This document shows positions 45,271-53,679 of a stretch of 64,000 bases of DNA, in pieces (within the stretch, counting starts at the first letter, position 1; every line of letters begins with the position of its first letter). The translations under genes and the position numbers were made by a program. The notes beneath the pieces were generated by a model. The model worked only from the letters and a program-made list of their open reading frames with translations. It was not told the DNA's origin and searched no databases. The stretch is from Geodermatophilus obscurus. GTDB lineage: Bacteria > Actinomycetota > Actinomycetes > Mycobacteriales > Geodermatophilaceae. The stretch is taken from contig NZ_FRDM01000001.1 in assembly GCF_900143215.1 (NCBI RefSeq), positions 186,001-250,000 on the forward strand, written 5' to 3'.

Positions 45271-46269
45271 TCAGGCGGCGCGGTGACCGCCGGTCATCGC
45301 CGCTGCCGCGCGGAAGGTCTGTCGGTAGGCCCGCGGAGAGACGCCTCGGCGGCGGGCGAACTGCTCGCGCAGGCCCGCCGCGGTGCCGAAGCCGACCAGC
45401 TGGGCGACCTCCTCGACCGGGGTGTCGCTGTTCTCCAGCAGCTCCTCGGCGGCGGCCAGCCGCTGGTGGAGCAGCCAGGCGTGCGGTGTCGTCCCGGTGG
45501 TGGCCTTGAAGTGGCGGGCGAAGCTGCGCGGGCTCATCAACGCCCGGCGCGCCATGACGTCGACGCTGATGTCCTCGGCCAGGTGCGCCGAGGCCCACTC
45601 GAGCACGGCTCGGAGCAGGTCGTTCTCGCAGGCGGGCACGGGGGCGTCGATGAACTGCGCCTGCCCGCCGTCGCGGTGCGGCGGAACGACCATCTCGCGG
45701 GCGAGCGCGTTGGCTGCGGCCGTGCCCCACTCGCGGCGGACGACGTGCAGCAGGGTGTCCACGCCTGCGGCGGTGCCGGCTCCGGTGATGACCTGGCCGT
45801 TGTCGACGTAGAGCACCCGCGGGTCGACGCGTACCGCCGGGTGGCGGGCGGCCAGCTCGCCGGCGTACTTCCAGTGCGTGGTGGCCCGCTGCCCGTCCAG
45901 CAACCCGGTCGCGGCGACCAGGAAGGCGCCGGTGCACTGGCTGACGATGAGCGCGCCGCGCGTGTGCGCGGCGCGGAGGGCGCGGAGCAGCTGCGGGGTG
46001 GGCGCGCGGTCGTACAGCTCCCAGGCGGTCACGAGGACGATGTCGGACTGCGCCAGGCGGTCGAGGCCGTGCTCCACGGTGATCGGGATGCCGATGTCGG
46101 TGCGGACGACGCCGGGCCGCTCGGTGACCAGGCCGAAGTCGAACCGCGGGAACCCCATGTCGCGACGGTCGTGACCGAAGACCTCGACGGCCACGCCCAG
46201 CCCGAACGAGCCCACCAGCCCGTCGCCGACCAGGGTGCTGACCACGAGGGGACGCTCCCCGCCCCTCAT
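45271..46269 (-). CDS. GlxA-family regulator (DJ-1/PfpI domain plus AraC DNA-binding domain)
   Basis: A 332-residue regulator. Residues 1-190 are DJ-1/PfpI-like, with SQCTGAFLVAATGLLDGQRAT containing the nucleophile-elbow Cys in VSQCTGAF. The C-terminal roughly 100 residues are the AraC double helix-turn-helix (MARRALMSPRSFARHFK, VEEVAQLVGFGTAAGL). ATG 46269 is the likely start; upstream in-frame starts exist without better ribosome sites. It lies between motif copies 1 and 2, so it could be their binder (inference). Confidence 0.85.
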   Translation of the reverse strand: MRGGERPLVVSTLVGDGLVGSFGLGVAVEVFGHDRRDMGFPRFDFGLVTERPGVVRTDIGIPITVEHGLDRLAQSDIVLVTAWELYDRAPTPQLLRALRAAHTRGALIVSQCTGAFLVAATGLLDGQRATTHWKYAGELAARHPAVRVDPRVLYVDNGQVITGAGTAAGVDTLLHVVRREWGTAAANALAREMVVPPHRDGGQAQFIDAPVPACENDLLRAVLEWASAHLAEDISVDVMARRALMSPRSFARHFKATTGTTPHAWLLHQRLAAAEELLENSDTPVEEVAQLVGFGTAAGLREQFARRRGVSPRAYRQTFRAAAAMTGGHRAA

Positions 46270-46466
46270 GAGGGACAGCGCAGCAGGCCGGGCCCGTCGT
46301 ACGTCCTGCCTGCTCCTCGTGCATGTGCCCCTCCGTGGCCACGTCTCCGTCATGCGCCCGGCCCCAGGTCCGTCCGGGCGTGCACCTGCACCCCGTGTCC
46401 GCCGGAGCCGCGCAGAGCGAGTGCCCGACCACCTCGTGCGACCCGTGGACCCGGGGACCGTGGCCG

Positions 46467-46748
46467 TCACGACGCCGGCCCCGCACATGCCAGGCTCTCG
46501 GCCGATCGGTCGCGCGGAACCGGGAGGTGACCGACCGACTCGCCGGCCGGCCGCTCTGCGCCCGGGACCGGTGGCGCAGCGGCCACCGTTCTCGCTCCGC
46601 GCATCACGGTGAGGAGGCGGTGGACCAGCCGCCGGGCTGCGCGGGGTCGCCGGTGCAGCACCGATGCCACCAGTCGCTCGCGTTGGGCCTCGCGGAGCAG
46701 ATCCAGCCGCCGGGCCCGGGCCAGTTCCTCGACCATCCACGAGCTCAT
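46467..46748 (-). CDS. Small basic hypothetical protein (93 residues)
   Basis: The frame begins MSSWMVEELARARRLDLLRE and continues as an Arg-rich amphipathic helix region, then a Pro-rich tail. ATG 46748 has a strong gggagca site (ggggag, 7-nt spacing). Similar short Arg-rich helical proteins are common in actinobacteria, without known function. Confidence 0.5.
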   Translation of the reverse strand: MSSWMVEELARARRLDLLREAQRERLVASVLHRRPRAARRLVHRLLTVMRGARTVAAAPPVPGAERPAGESVGHLPVPRDRSAESLACAGPAS

Positions 46749-46903
46749 CGTGTGCTCCCCATGTCGTACGGACAGCGGGGCACGGGCGGTCGGCAGGCTA
46801 GGTGGCGCGGTCCTCCGGAGGCGCCGACGCCGGTGCGCGGCGAGCCCGGTGCTGCCGCCGTCGTGCCCGCACCCGCCATGCTGGGCTCGCCTCCGCCGGG
46901 CCA

Positions 46904-46941
46904 ACAGTGGCAGACCTGCCCCGTCCCGAAGCGTTACTGCC
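46904..46941. promoter_or_regulatory. 38-nt conserved motif, copy 2
   Basis: Same pattern as at 41838: GGCAG-AC-CTGCC at 46909-46920, ten bases, then GCGTTACTGCC at 46931-46941. It lies about 160 nt upstream of the 93-residue minus-strand gene. Confidence 0.65.
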
Positions 46942-47054
46942 AAGACCCCGTGAGTGGGCCGGACCGACGGCGGCGGCCACGAGGTGATGGTGACTCGGCT
47001 CGAGGTGACCACCGCTGGTCGGCCCGCGGGCACCAGCGGCCGGCCGGCGAGCCT

Positions 47055-47093
47055 CACCGGCCCACCGGCCCACCGGCCCACCGGCCCACCGGC
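47055..47093. repeat. Tandem repeat of the 8-mer CACCGGCC
   Basis: Four full copies and one partial copy in direct succession in non-coding DNA. The period is not a multiple of three. Confidence 0.9.
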
Positions 47094-47275
47094 GCTGCGG
47101 CAGCGATGGCGGGCGAGCGTGCCATGGCAGCCCGAGCGGATCGACCGGTGTCCTCGGGTCAACGCACCTCGAGCCCCGCGGTCACGAGGGCTGCCTCCAG
47201 GGGGAGCCTCTCGCCGTCCCGTTCAGCGCTGGGAGAGCCGGTCAGCCGCTCCCACAGGGTCCGGCGGCGCCTCGA

Positions 47276-47605
47276 TCAGGACGGACGATCGGCCTGGCCG
47301 GTGCCGAACCGCTCGCTGTAGGCCGCGGCACCCCTCACCGAGTCGACCGCGAAGGTCACGTGACCGACGGGAACGCCGTCCCCCACGGCGGACGTGACGG
47401 CCGCGGCCAGGGGTAGGGGAAGGCCGCCACACAGCTCGATCAGCTCGACCCCCTCCTCGACGAGAGCTCGTGCCACGTCGGCGGCCATCGACGCCTCCGG
47501 AACGGGTACCAGCAGGGTCCGCTGACCGCTACGGTCGATGACCACGCGGTCGACGACCGGGTCGGTGTCGGGATGCTCGTATACGTACGCCCAGCTGACG
47601 ACCAC
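47276..47605 (-). CDS. DUF6506 family protein
   Basis: A 109-residue protein starting VVVSWAYVYEHPDTDPVVDR and containing EEGVELIELCGGLPLPLAAA and GDGVPVGHVTFAVDSVRG, segments I associate with the small DUF6506 family. Function unknown. GTG 47605 follows gagggagg. Motif copy 3 lies about 190 nt upstream. Confidence 0.65.
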   Translation of the reverse strand: MVVSWAYVYEHPDTDPVVDRVVIDRSGQRTLLVPVPEASMAADVARALVEEGVELIELCGGLPLPLAAAVTSAVGDGVPVGHVTFAVDSVRGAAAYSERFGTGQADRPS

Positions 47606-48037
47606 GGTTGGCTGCCTCCCTCGTCGCAGTCCTCGTCGTCGAGCCGGCATCCACGCTGACGCAAGCGCCGACAGGAGCCCCGCTGCCCGCACCGACGGCC
47701 CGGGCGGCGGCGCTGCTGTCAGGGGAGCCTGCGGTGGTGCCGGCGTCGAACCCCTGCTGGTCATGGTCGACCTCGCTCCGGACCGGCCGACAGCGGCGGA
47801 CCCGCCACTTCCCGCGGCGTTCCTGCCAAGGCCGCGTCGATGGACCGACAGGGCAGGCTCGCGAGCCCGGCGTCGGAGACCATGTGCGCGAGGGAACACC
47901 GCCTTCGGGACACGTCGACGCCGGCGGGCCCTGCCCCAGCCCGACGCAGCTCCAGCTGGTGCCGCGTCAGGGAACCATCGCCCTGTTGGCAATTTCGGCC
48001 CGGGGATGACCTTGCGGAGTCCGGGTCGGCGGCGCGC
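47606..48037. other. Non-coding gap (432 nt)
   Basis: No supported gene; it contains motif copy 3 at 47790-47827 and otherwise nothing I recognise. Confidence 0.45.
47790..47827. promoter_or_regulatory. 38-nt conserved motif, copy 3
   Basis: GGCGG-AC-CCGCC at 47795-47806, ten bases, then GCGTTCCTGCC at 47817-47827. The palindrome arms are changed together (A to G and T to C) relative to copies 1 and 2, keeping symmetry. Confidence 0.6.
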
Positions 48038-48640
48038 TTACGCCGGGCGCGTCGCCCGCAGCTGCAGCGCCGTGGTGGCGAGTCGGCCGGGAGGCTCCCA
48101 CCGCCAGCTCCGCGCGTCGGCGAAGCCGGCCTTCGCGACGGCGGCGATGAGGGCGTCGGCTCCGCCGGGCTGCCACCGCTCGTGCACGGAGACCAGCAGC
48201 CGGCCGCCGGGGCGCAGCACGCGGCGCAGCTCGGCGAGGCCGGCGGCGAGGTCGGGCCAGAGTTGGATGTTGTTGACGCTGAGCACCACGTCGACCGAGG
48301 CGTCGGGCTGCCCGGTGGCCGCGGCGGTGCCGTCCTCGACGCGCATGACGCCCCGGGCGACGAGGCCGGCGCACCGCCGCCGCGCGGCGCGCCGCATGAG
48401 CTCCGACGGGTCCACGCCGATCACCCGAGTGGCGCGCGCGCCGGCGTGCTCGAGGCCTACGCCCGGCCCGTGGCCGACCACCAGCACGACGTCGGCCGGG
48501 GTGAGGCCGGCGGCGTCGACGAGATGCCGCTCCGTGGCCGCGTTGCCCTGAGCCATCAGGCGGCCGCCGAGCCGGCCCAGCGGCCCGTGCGGGCGCCCGA
48601 AAGCCGCCTCCAACAACCGAGCATCCAGCGCTGCCCGCAC
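48038..48640 (-). CDS. Class I SAM-dependent methyltransferase
   Basis: A 200-residue methyltransferase. Motif I is VVLVVGHGPGVGLEHA (an unusual VGHGPG variant of GCGPG), motif II includes GVDPSELMRRAARRR, and DVVLSVNNIQLWPDLAAGL and LRRVLRPGGRLLVSVHE follow. The substrate is unknown. GTG 48640 is the likely start, though ggaggtg is a little far upstream. Confidence 0.8.
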   Translation of the reverse strand: MRAALDARLLEAAFGRPHGPLGRLGGRLMAQGNAATERHLVDAAGLTPADVVLVVGHGPGVGLEHAGARATRVIGVDPSELMRRAARRRCAGLVARGVMRVEDGTAAATGQPDASVDVVLSVNNIQLWPDLAAGLAELRRVLRPGGRLLVSVHERWQPGGADALIAAVAKAGFADARSWRWEPPGRLATTALQLRATRPA

Positions 48641-48829
48641 CGGACCAGCACAGCACCTCCGCGCGGGGCGCGCATCGGGGCGAACCCGGAGAGGGCAGGG
48701 CAGAGGTCCCGACAGGGCAAAGGCTGGCAGCCGCGGCACTAGTGGTAGCTGCTGCCGCCGGTGTCGCCGTTCGGCATCGATCGAAGGGGCGCTCCGCCAA
48801 CGGAGTGGACGCTCCCAGAGAGGACCGCC

Positions 48830-49111
48830 ATGACCAGTGGGAAGAGCCAGCGGACGCGGAAGTCCTCGGACTCCGGCGGCGCGCGGCTCGGGGGCCACCT
48901 GCACCGCCCCGCCGGTGCCGACGGTGTTCCAGCGCATCGGGTGCCGCGGGAGCAGCTGCGCCGATACCCGGGAACCCACCCCGACCTCTACCGCGCTCCC
49001 GTGCTTCACCACGTGGTAGCCGACCAGGTCGCATTCCTACGCCAGCGCCTGGCCGCGGACCAGCCGCGGCGCGGCGCCGCGTCGACGGCCACCGGGCATG
49101 ACTGCCCATGA
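48830..49111 (+). CDS. Small basic hypothetical protein (93 residues)
   Basis: ATG 48830 follows gagagga. The protein begins MTSGKSQRTRKSSDSGG and later has HPDLYRAPVLHHVVADQVAF. It is basic and probably partly disordered. No family recognised. Confidence 0.45.
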   Translation: MTSGKSQRTRKSSDSGGARLGGHLHRPAGADGVPAHRVPREQLRRYPGTHPDLYRAPVLHHVVADQVAFLRQRLAADQPRRGAASTATGHDCP

Positions 49112-49168
49112 ACGCGGACCCCACCGGCCGAACCGGGCTCCACATCGGCGTCCGACGGCCGCGGCCGG

Positions 49169-49635
49169 ATGGAGCGGCTGCCGTCCTCGCCCGAGGTCAC
49201 GCGGATCCTGCGGGCGCCCAACCCGGCCGTGATGGCCACGGTCGGACGCGATGGTTCGCCGGTGACCGTGGCGAGCTGGTACCTGTGGGACGGCGGCCCG
49301 GTGCTGCTCGACCTCGACGCCGGGCGGGCCGCCTGCGTCATCTGCGCGCAGACCCACGGGTCTCACTGACCGTGCTCGACGGAGCCGACTGGCACCGGCA
49401 CGTCAGCCTCCGGGGTGCGGTCACCCTGCAGGACGACCCTGCGCTGGCGTGGATCGACCGGATCGCCCGGCACTACACCGGCCATCCGTACCCCGACCGC
49501 GACCGCCCGAGGGTCAACGCCTGGCTGGCCATCGACCGGGTGCACGGCTGGGGCTTCTCGCAGCTCCGGTCGAGAGACCGGGATCCCGCCCCAGAGGCCG
49601 GTGCTGGTGCGGGTGGTGGCCGCGGGGTTCCCTAG
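49169..49635 (+). pseudogene. PPOX-class F420-type gene with an internal frameshift
   Basis: The first frame from ATG 49169 gives LPSSPEVTRILRAPNPAVMA and ASWYLWDGGPVLLDLDAGR, then ends early at 49368. A second frame resumes as RLRHLRADPRVSLTVLDGAD and runs through HYTGHPYPDRDRPRVNAWLA to a TAG at 49633. Together they make one PPOX split-barrel protein; adding one base near 49325 joins them. It is either a decaying gene or a sequencing error. The stop overlaps that of the convergent sigma factor by ctag. Confidence 0.75.
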
Positions 49636-50597
49636 CTCTGCCACCACCCGAGCCGCGGGCAACGAGGGCGTGGACCGGCCTGATCCGACGACCTCAGCAG
49701 CGATGCGAAGTCGCCGACCGGTCCGAGGTGCCGCAACTTGTCGGGGTTGACGATCCCGCTGATGCTCCTGATCTGGCCGTCGGCGATGTCGATCGCGCAC
49801 ACGCCGATCAGCCGCTGCTGTGCGTCGAGGAAGAGCGCTCCCGGGCCGCCGTTGAGCTCGACCGGGCGCAACGACACGCCTGGGAGGCGCACGACCCGCC
49901 GGACCCAGTTGACGACCGTGCGCGCGACGCGGTGGCGTCCGCGCAGTGAGCGCGCGAGCGCCGGGACCTTGCCGCCGCCGTCGCCGGTCAGTGCCACGTC
50001 GTGCGCGAGCAGTGCCTCGAGCCCCGCGAGGTCGCCGTGCTCGGCGGCCGCGAAGAACCGGGTCGCCAGCTCGTCGCGCTGCTCGCGCGTCGTCCGGAAG
50101 CGCGGCCGGCGCTGCTGGACGTGGCGTCTGGCGCGGGTGGCGAGCTGGCGGACGTTGTCCTCGCTCTTGCCGACGATCCCTGCGATCTCGGGATACCCGT
50201 AGTCGAACACGTCGTGGAGCAGCAGCACGGCGCGCTGCTCGGGCGAAAGGCTCTCCAGCAGCACCAGCATCGCCAGCGACAGCGAGTCGGCGGTCTCGGC
50301 GTGCCGGGCCGGATCGTCGCGGCCGTCGGTGATGATCGGCTCCGGCAGCCACTCGCCGACGTAGCGCTCGCGGCGGGCGCGGGCGGAGCGCAGCTCGTTG
50401 ATCGCCAGCCGGGTGGTCACGGTGGCCACGAACGCGCGCGGCGATGCGATCTGCTCGCCCGCATCGAGCGCCTGGTGCACCCGCAGCAGCGCTTCCTGCA
50501 CCACGTCCTCGGCGTCGGACACGCTGCCGAGCATCCGGTAGGCGAGCGCGAACGCGCCCGGCCGCAGCTCGTCGAGCAGCCGCTCGCGGGCGGTCAT
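49632..50597 (-). CDS. ECF41-group sigma factor with SnoaL-like C-terminal extension (SigJ type)
   Basis: A 321-residue ECF sigma factor. Region 2 is near residues 15-70 (ALAYRMLGSVSDAEDVVQE) and region 4 near 115-165 (LSPEQRAVLLLHDVFDYGY). The ECF41 hallmarks are all present: WLPEP at 83-87, DGGGK at 206-210 and NPDKL at 284-288. In this group the extension controls activity in place of an anti-sigma factor. The ATG overlaps the stop of the upstream epimerase (ATGA), matching the known ECF41 association with carboxymuconolactone decarboxylase, oxidoreductase or epimerase genes. Confidence 0.92.
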   Translation of the reverse strand: MTARERLLDELRPGAFALAYRMLGSVSDAEDVVQEALLRVHQALDAGEQIASPRAFVATVTTRLAINELRSARARRERYVGEWLPEPIITDGRDDPARHAETADSLSLAMLVLLESLSPEQRAVLLLHDVFDYGYPEIAGIVGKSEDNVRQLATRARRHVQQRRPRFRTTREQRDELATRFFAAAEHGDLAGLEALLAHDVALTGDGGGKVPALARSLRGRHRVARTVVNWVRRVVRLPGVSLRPVELNGGPGALFLDAQQRLIGVCAIDIADGQIRSISGIVNPDKLRHLGPVGDFASLLRSSDQAGPRPRCPRLGWWQS

Positions 50598-51529
50598 GCC
50601 GCGGCGAGCCCGTGCCGCCAGCTCGGGTGCGCCGGGTGCCACCCCAGCTCGCGCTTGGCCTTGGCGTTGGAGGCGCCGCGGAGCTCGGTCATCATCACCA
50701 CGCCGGCCTCACCGGCGAACAGCCGCCCGATCAACCGTGGCACGCGCATCGGCTTCCGGGCACCGAGTTCCTGCGCCAGGGCCGGCAACCACTCGGCGAC
50801 CGGAGCGGGGTCGTCGTCGACGACGTTGTAGATCCCGCGGCTGCCGTGCTCGACCGCCGCCACCGTCGCCTCCGCGGCGTCGGCGACGTGGATGAACGAC
50901 CACACGCCGCCGCCGTCGCCGACCAGCGGGAACCTGCGCTGGCGGATCAGCTCGGGCTGCTGCCCGCCCGGCGCCATCGACGTGCCCGGCCCGTAGAAGG
51001 CGCCGTAGCGCAGCACGATCCCCTCCGTCCACCGTGCGCCGAGGACCGCCTGCTCGAGATGACGGATCGCTGCCAGGGTCTCGCGCATCTCCCGCGCGGG
51101 CGCGGGGTCGAGTGGGTCCTCCTCGGTCTTGATCGGCGCACCGGTGCGCGCGTACGCGCCATAGCCCGCGATCGACTGCGCCACGAACCGCCGCACGCCC
51201 ACCGCCTGCCCGGCGGAGAGCAGATGGTCCGTGCCCTCGATCCGCAGGCGGTTGGTCAGCGCGAAGTCGCGATCGAAGTGGCGCATGTCCAACGCTCCGA
51301 TCGCGGTCAGCTGATGGACGATCACGTCCGGCCGCGCCCGGCCCACGGCCTCCGCGACCTGATCGGGATCGAGCGCGTCCGCGACCACCGGCACGGCCCC
51401 CAACTCGCGCAGCATCGCCAGCTTGGACTCGCGACGCGTCATGCCATGGACCTCATGACCCGCCCCGACCAGCCGTGGCACCAGCTGCCTTCCGATCGCT
51501 CCCGTCGCCCCTGCGACGAACACCCTCAT
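50594..51529 (-). CDS. NAD-dependent epimerase, ECF41 partner
   Basis: A 311-residue extended SDR: MRVFVAGATGAIGRQLVPRL, then VIVHQLTAIGALDMRHFD, ARTGAPIKTEEDPLD, VLRYGAFYGPGTSM and SFIHVADAAEATVAAV. It is the epimerase partner gene of the ECF41 sigma factor, upstream in the same operon with a 4-nt overlap. The substrate is unknown. ATG 51529 has an aaggag site. Confidence 0.88.
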   Translation of the reverse strand: MRVFVAGATGAIGRQLVPRLVGAGHEVHGMTRRESKLAMLRELGAVPVVADALDPDQVAEAVGRARPDVIVHQLTAIGALDMRHFDRDFALTNRLRIEGTDHLLSAGQAVGVRRFVAQSIAGYGAYARTGAPIKTEEDPLDPAPAREMRETLAAIRHLEQAVLGARWTEGIVLRYGAFYGPGTSMAPGGQQPELIRQRRFPLVGDGGGVWSFIHVADAAEATVAAVEHGSRGIYNVVDDDPAPVAEWLPALAQELGARKPMRVPRLIGRLFAGEAGVVMMTELRGASNAKAKRELGWHPAHPSWRHGLAAA

Positions 51530-51567
51530 GATCAACTCCTTGGTCGAGGACCACCGACACCCGATAG

Positions 51568-51594
51568 GACAAGACGGCAGCCCCTGCTGTGACA
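51568..51594 (-). promoter_or_regulatory. ECF41-type promoter of the epimerase-sigma operon
   Basis: On the minus strand TGTCACA (51594-51588) is followed after 16 nt by TGTC (51571-51568). The published ECF41 target is TGTCACA-N16-CGTC, so only one base differs. It lies 39-65 nt upstream of ATG 51529, as expected for autoregulation. Confidence 0.75.
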
Positions 51595-51811
51595 CCTCTG
51601 CAGTAGCGGCTCGAGCGCCGCGCCGGCGGCTGGGAGGGAGGCGTCGCCTGCCGGCAGGGCAGACGTGTCACCGTCAGGTGGGACCCGTCGTGCGCGTGAT
51701 GCCGCTGGAGACGGAGCCTGCCCCGGTCCGCCGCCTGCTCGCGCACCGGCGGGATCCGTCGCGCCCGCGGCGCCGGGACACCACCGCACCGCACGTGGGC
51801 AGAGGTGGGAT

Positions 51812-53251
51812 TCATGCGTGCGCTCCGCTGGTGGCCGGTACCGCGGCGCCCCAGCGGGTCAGCGTCGCCTCCAGCCCGTCCGGGGTGCGGCCGGCCCAGG
51901 CGATGTAGCCGTCGGGGCGGACCAGCACCGCAGTGGCGGCGCGATCCACGTCGAGCGTGGTGACACCGGGCGGGGCGGGTACGACACCCGGTGGGGCGGC
52001 GAGCACGAACCGGCCCCGGCGCAGCGCCTCGTACAGCCGCGTGCCGTCGTTCGCGGTGATGTCGGGAGCCCGCGTGCCGACGAGCCGGTGCGCGCCCCGG
52101 GGACGGGGGTAGGCGATCCCCACCCCGCTCAACTGCAGCCGGATCCGATCGCCGATCGGCGGCAGGGCGAGCGCGGTGCGGGCGACCCGGTTGCGGATCG
52201 CGCGGGTCACCGGTGAGCGGAGCATCGCGGCGCGGATCAGCCCGCCGCTCATCCGCAGCACCATGCGTCCGACCGGCCGGCGCTCGTCGTGGTAGCTGGC
52301 GAGCAGCTCGTCACCGGCCCGCCCGTGCACGACAGCGGCGAGCTTCCACCCCAGGTTGGCCGCGTCCTGCAGCCCGGTGTTCATGCCCTGCCCGCCGGCG
52401 GGGGAGTGCACGTGGGCGGCGTCGCCGGCGAGGAAGGCCCGTCCGACACGGTACTGGCGCACCTGTCGCTCATCGCTGTGGAAACGGGACAGCCACCGCG
52501 GGTCGTGCATGCCCCAGTCGGTGCCGAAGACCCGGCGGGCGACGTCGGCGATCTCCTCGAGGGTCACGGGTGCGTCGTCGGGCAGCTCGCGGTCGGGGTC
52601 GCGGGCGATGACCCGGTACCAGCCGTCGCCGTAGGGGACGGCGAAGCAGAACCCGCGGGCGTTGCCGTCGACGGTGAGCAGGTCGGGGGGTGGGTCGGTC
52701 ATCCGTACGTCGGCGAGCATCAGGGAGCGCACCACCGACTCACCGGGGAAGTCCAGGTCCAGCTCCCGGCGCACGGTGCTGTGGTGCCCGTCGGTGCCGA
52801 CCAGCCATCTCGCCTGCCGAACCTGCGTCGCGCCGTCGGGGTCGCGGTAGGTCACCTCGACCCGGTCGGCGTTCTGCCGCACCCGCTGTACGTGCGCGCC
52901 GCGCAGCACGGCCGCGCCCGCGTCGAGCGCGCGTTCCAGGAGCACCTGCTCCACCTCGTACTGCGGGGTGACCAGCAGGTAGGGGAAGCGGCTGGGCACC
53001 GAGGAGAGGTCCACCGAGACCGACCCGAACAGCCGCAGCCCAGCCACCGCGTTCCCGGCAGCGACGACCGGGTCGGCGAGGCCGCGGGCGTCGAGCTGTT
53101 CCAGGGTCCGCGCATGGACGGCGAAGGCGCGGGTCAGGTTCGACTCGGTGGTGCGCCGCTCGAGCACGGTGACCCGGACGCCCGCGGCGGCGAGGTCGCC
53201 GGCGAGCAGCAGCCCGGTCGGTCCGGCACCGACCACGATCACGTCGGTCAT
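51812..53251 (-). CDS. FAD-dependent aromatic monooxygenase 1
   Basis: A 479-residue class A flavoprotein hydroxylase. The dinucleotide motif VVGAGPTGLLLAGDLAAAGV is N-terminal, the DG motif is WLVGTDGHHSTVRRELD, and the second FAD motif is RAFLAGDAAHVHSPAGGQG. A thioredoxin-like C-terminal part follows. It hydroxylates aromatic rings with NAD(P)H and oxygen; the substrate is unknown. ATG 53251 overlaps the upstream small gene by ATGA. Confidence 0.9.
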   Translation of the reverse strand: MTDVIVVGAGPTGLLLAGDLAAAGVRVTVLERRTTESNLTRAFAVHARTLEQLDARGLADPVVAAGNAVAGLRLFGSVSVDLSSVPSRFPYLLVTPQYEVEQVLLERALDAGAAVLRGAHVQRVRQNADRVEVTYRDPDGATQVRQARWLVGTDGHHSTVRRELDLDFPGESVVRSLMLADVRMTDPPPDLLTVDGNARGFCFAVPYGDGWYRVIARDPDRELPDDAPVTLEEIADVARRVFGTDWGMHDPRWLSRFHSDERQVRQYRVGRAFLAGDAAHVHSPAGGQGMNTGLQDAANLGWKLAAVVHGRAGDELLASYHDERRPVGRMVLRMSGGLIRAAMLRSPVTRAIRNRVARTALALPPIGDRIRLQLSGVGIAYPRPRGAHRLVGTRAPDITANDGTRLYEALRRGRFVLAAPPGVVPAPPGVTTLDVDRAATAVLVRPDGYIAWAGRTPDGLEATLTRWGAAVPATSGAHA

Positions 53252-53529
53252 CGTCGTGCCTCCACCGCATCGAGCACGGAACGGGTGCCGGGGTCGGTGA
53301 CGCCGGCGTCCTGCCAGGCTTGGCGGAGTTCCGCGCTGCCCATGTGCTGCCGGGCGCGGGCGAGGTCGTCGAAGTCGAAGAGGACGACGACCTCGTGCGG
53401 GTCCTCCCGGTTGCGGAACACGGCCGTGGAGCGGCAGCTCGCCGCGGCCCGGGCGGGCCCGAGGCGGTCGAAGACCTCCTTCCAGCGGCGGAACTCGCTG
53501 ATGCGCTGGTGCACCAGGACGTGTGGCAC
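53248..53529 (-). CDS. Small ABM/EthD-like dimeric alpha-beta barrel protein
   Basis: A 93-residue protein: HVLVHQRISEFRRWKEVFDR, then VVVLFDFDDLARARQHMGS and ELRQAWQDAGV. This resembles the small ferredoxin-like cyclase or monooxygenase family. It is translationally coupled to the FAD monooxygenase (4-nt overlap), suggesting a shared aromatic pathway. GTG 53529 has a ggaggag site. Confidence 0.65.
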   Translation of the reverse strand: MPHVLVHQRISEFRRWKEVFDRLGPARAAASCRSTAVFRNREDPHEVVVLFDFDDLARARQHMGSAELRQAWQDAGVTDPGTRSVLDAVEARR

Positions 53530-53679
53530 GGTCAACTCCTCCCGATCGGCGGAAGCGTGCGCAGGGGTGGGCTCCCGGGGCGCCACGGCACGCGGATGAC
53601 GCAGGGCAGCGTGCGAGCCCGCCGACATCGCAGGCCCGAGATCCGGCCGAGCCCGACGACGCAGACGTCGGTCCGGCGG

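Larger units (their letters stand above)
46749..47275. other. Non-coding gap (527 nt) with motif copy 2 and a tandem repeat
   Basis: No convincing gene. It contains the 38-nt motif at 46904-46941 and the 8-nt tandem repeat at 47055-47093. Confidence 0.45.

Noticed and set aside
47055-47093. Possible CRISPR-like array
   Set aside because: It is a simple 8-nt tandem repeat without spacers, and there are no cas genes.
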